Assembly: GCA_905233835.1 (NCBI GenBank)
Contig: CAJOGB010000092.1
Span: 1-6,018, forward strand
Reading direction: 5' to 3'
DNA length: 6,018 nt
Origin: an uncultured Lachnospiraceae bacterium
GTDB lineage: Bacteria > Bacillota > Clostridia > Lachnospirales > Lachnospiraceae
Shown: piece after piece, positions 5,712 to 6,018 of the stretch
Layout of the letters: every line of letters begins with the position of its first letter
Position numbering within the stretch: the stretch's first letter is position 1
Program-made: the position numbers and the translations under genes
Notes under the pieces: model-generated
The model's database searches: none
Seen by the model: the letters and a program-made list of their open reading frames with translations, nothing else
What the model was told of the DNA's origin: nothing

Positions 5712-6018
5712 AATACTCTTCTTCGTAGTATTCATCATCATACTCTTCATCATAATCTTCAATGAAGTCGCCGGATTCTCTGGCCTGAGTTTCAGATTTA
5801 ATATCAATCTTAAATCCGGTTAAGCGTGCTGCAAGTCGAGCATTCTGTCCCTTCATACCGATTGCCAAAGACAACTGATCATCCGGAACAACGACTTTTG
5901 CAGTCTTTTCATCCTTATCTGCGATAACGGAAATAACCATTGCCGGAGATAAAGCATTCTGAATCAAATATGCCGGTTCCTCATCCCAGTTAATGATATC
6001 TATCTTTTCATTATGAAG
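5686..6018 (-). CDS. nusA: Transcription termination/antitermination factor NusA, C-terminal part (partial, 5' end off window)
   Basis: The frame is open from the window edge to a TAA at 5688-5686, giving the last 110 residues of NusA. NusA binds RNA polymerase and nascent RNA and modulates pausing, termination and antitermination. The piece matches the last KH domain of NusA: it opens with NEKIDIINWDEEPAYLIQNA and continues with NALSPAMVISV. It then has VVVPDDQLSLAIG followed by the GxxG-type loop GMKG (residues 54-57 of the piece) and QNARLAARLTGFKIDIKSE. Many NusA proteins have GKGG or GKEG at this loop, so GMKG is a small variation. After the KH domain comes a tail of about 30 residues, almost entirely Asp, Glu and Tyr (DYDEEYDDEYYEEEYYDDE). 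The gene has no extra AR repeats of the proteobacterial type. An internal TTG at 5967 is not the real start. The coding end overlaps the ylxR start by 26 bases. Confidence 0.96.
   Translation of the reverse strand, partial: LHNEKIDIINWDEEPAYLIQNALSPAMVISVIADKDEKTAKVVVPDDQLSLAIGMKGQNARLAARLTGFKIDIKSETQARESGDFIEDYDEEYDDEYYEEEYYDDETTEE

Noticed and set aside
5712..5807. Upstream extension of ylxR to an ATG at 5807, adding 32 residues.
   Set aside because: The added part (rich in Met, Lys and Thr) only re-reads the nusA KH end and acidic tail in another frame and is not typical of YlxR.
1..6018. Promoters, rho-independent terminators, riboswitches or small RNA genes between the genes.
   Set aside because: Gaps between genes are at most 15 bases and the rest is coding. 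No hairpin followed by a T run was seen on the transcribed strand between genes, and no FMN riboswitch could fit before ribF here.

Overview
The window is a solid block of housekeeping genes, all on the minus strand, so transcription runs from high to low coordinates. In transcription order it holds: the 3' end of nusA, ylxR (rnpM), ylxQ, infB, rbfA, a DHH-family nrnA-type phosphoesterase gene, truB, and the 5' end of ribF. This is the classic nusA-infB operon of Firmicutes. The moderately AT-rich DNA, the ylxR-ylxQ pair, and the rbfA-nrnA-truB-ribF order point to the class Clostridia. The wording of the proteins (for example the TruB start and the long Lys/Arg/Gln-rich IF2 linker) suggests something close to Lachnospiraceae. 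That placement is inference from gene order and protein style, not from a search.

Layout by coordinate: 5686-6018 is the nusA C-terminal end, with the final KH domain and an acidic, tyrosine-rich tail. 5430-5711 is ylxR and 5126-5440 is ylxQ. 2479-5110 is infB, which is interrupted by a reading-frame break at about 4484-4521. 2117-2482 is rbfA, 1183-2130 is nrnA-like, 286-1179 is truB, and 1-284 is the start of ribF, which runs off the window edge. The genes overlap or sit 1 to 15 bases apart, so there is no intergenic stretch that could hold a promoter, terminator or small RNA gene. No RNA gene, mobile element, CRISPR array or long DNA repeat was seen.

The products share a theme of making RNA and starting translation. 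NusA modulates transcription elongation and termination. YlxR and YlxQ are small RNA-binding proteins. IF2 delivers initiator tRNA. RbfA matures the 30S subunit. The NrnA-type enzyme clears nanoRNAs and pAp. TruB makes pseudouridine 55 in tRNA. RibF makes FMN and FAD. The close spacing, including an ATGA stop/start overlap between infB and rbfA, suggests one polycistronic message with translational coupling.

The only real anomaly is infB. Its N-terminal part and its second IF2N/GTPase/C-terminal part lie in two different frames, joined by a net +1 (or -2) shift inside the poorly conserved linker. If repaired it would give a protein of about 876 residues. infB is normally essential, so the options are a sequence or assembly error, a recent mutation in a variable linker with rescue by internal initiation, or recoding. 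No sequence feature favours recoding. I found no previously undescribed biological system in this window.
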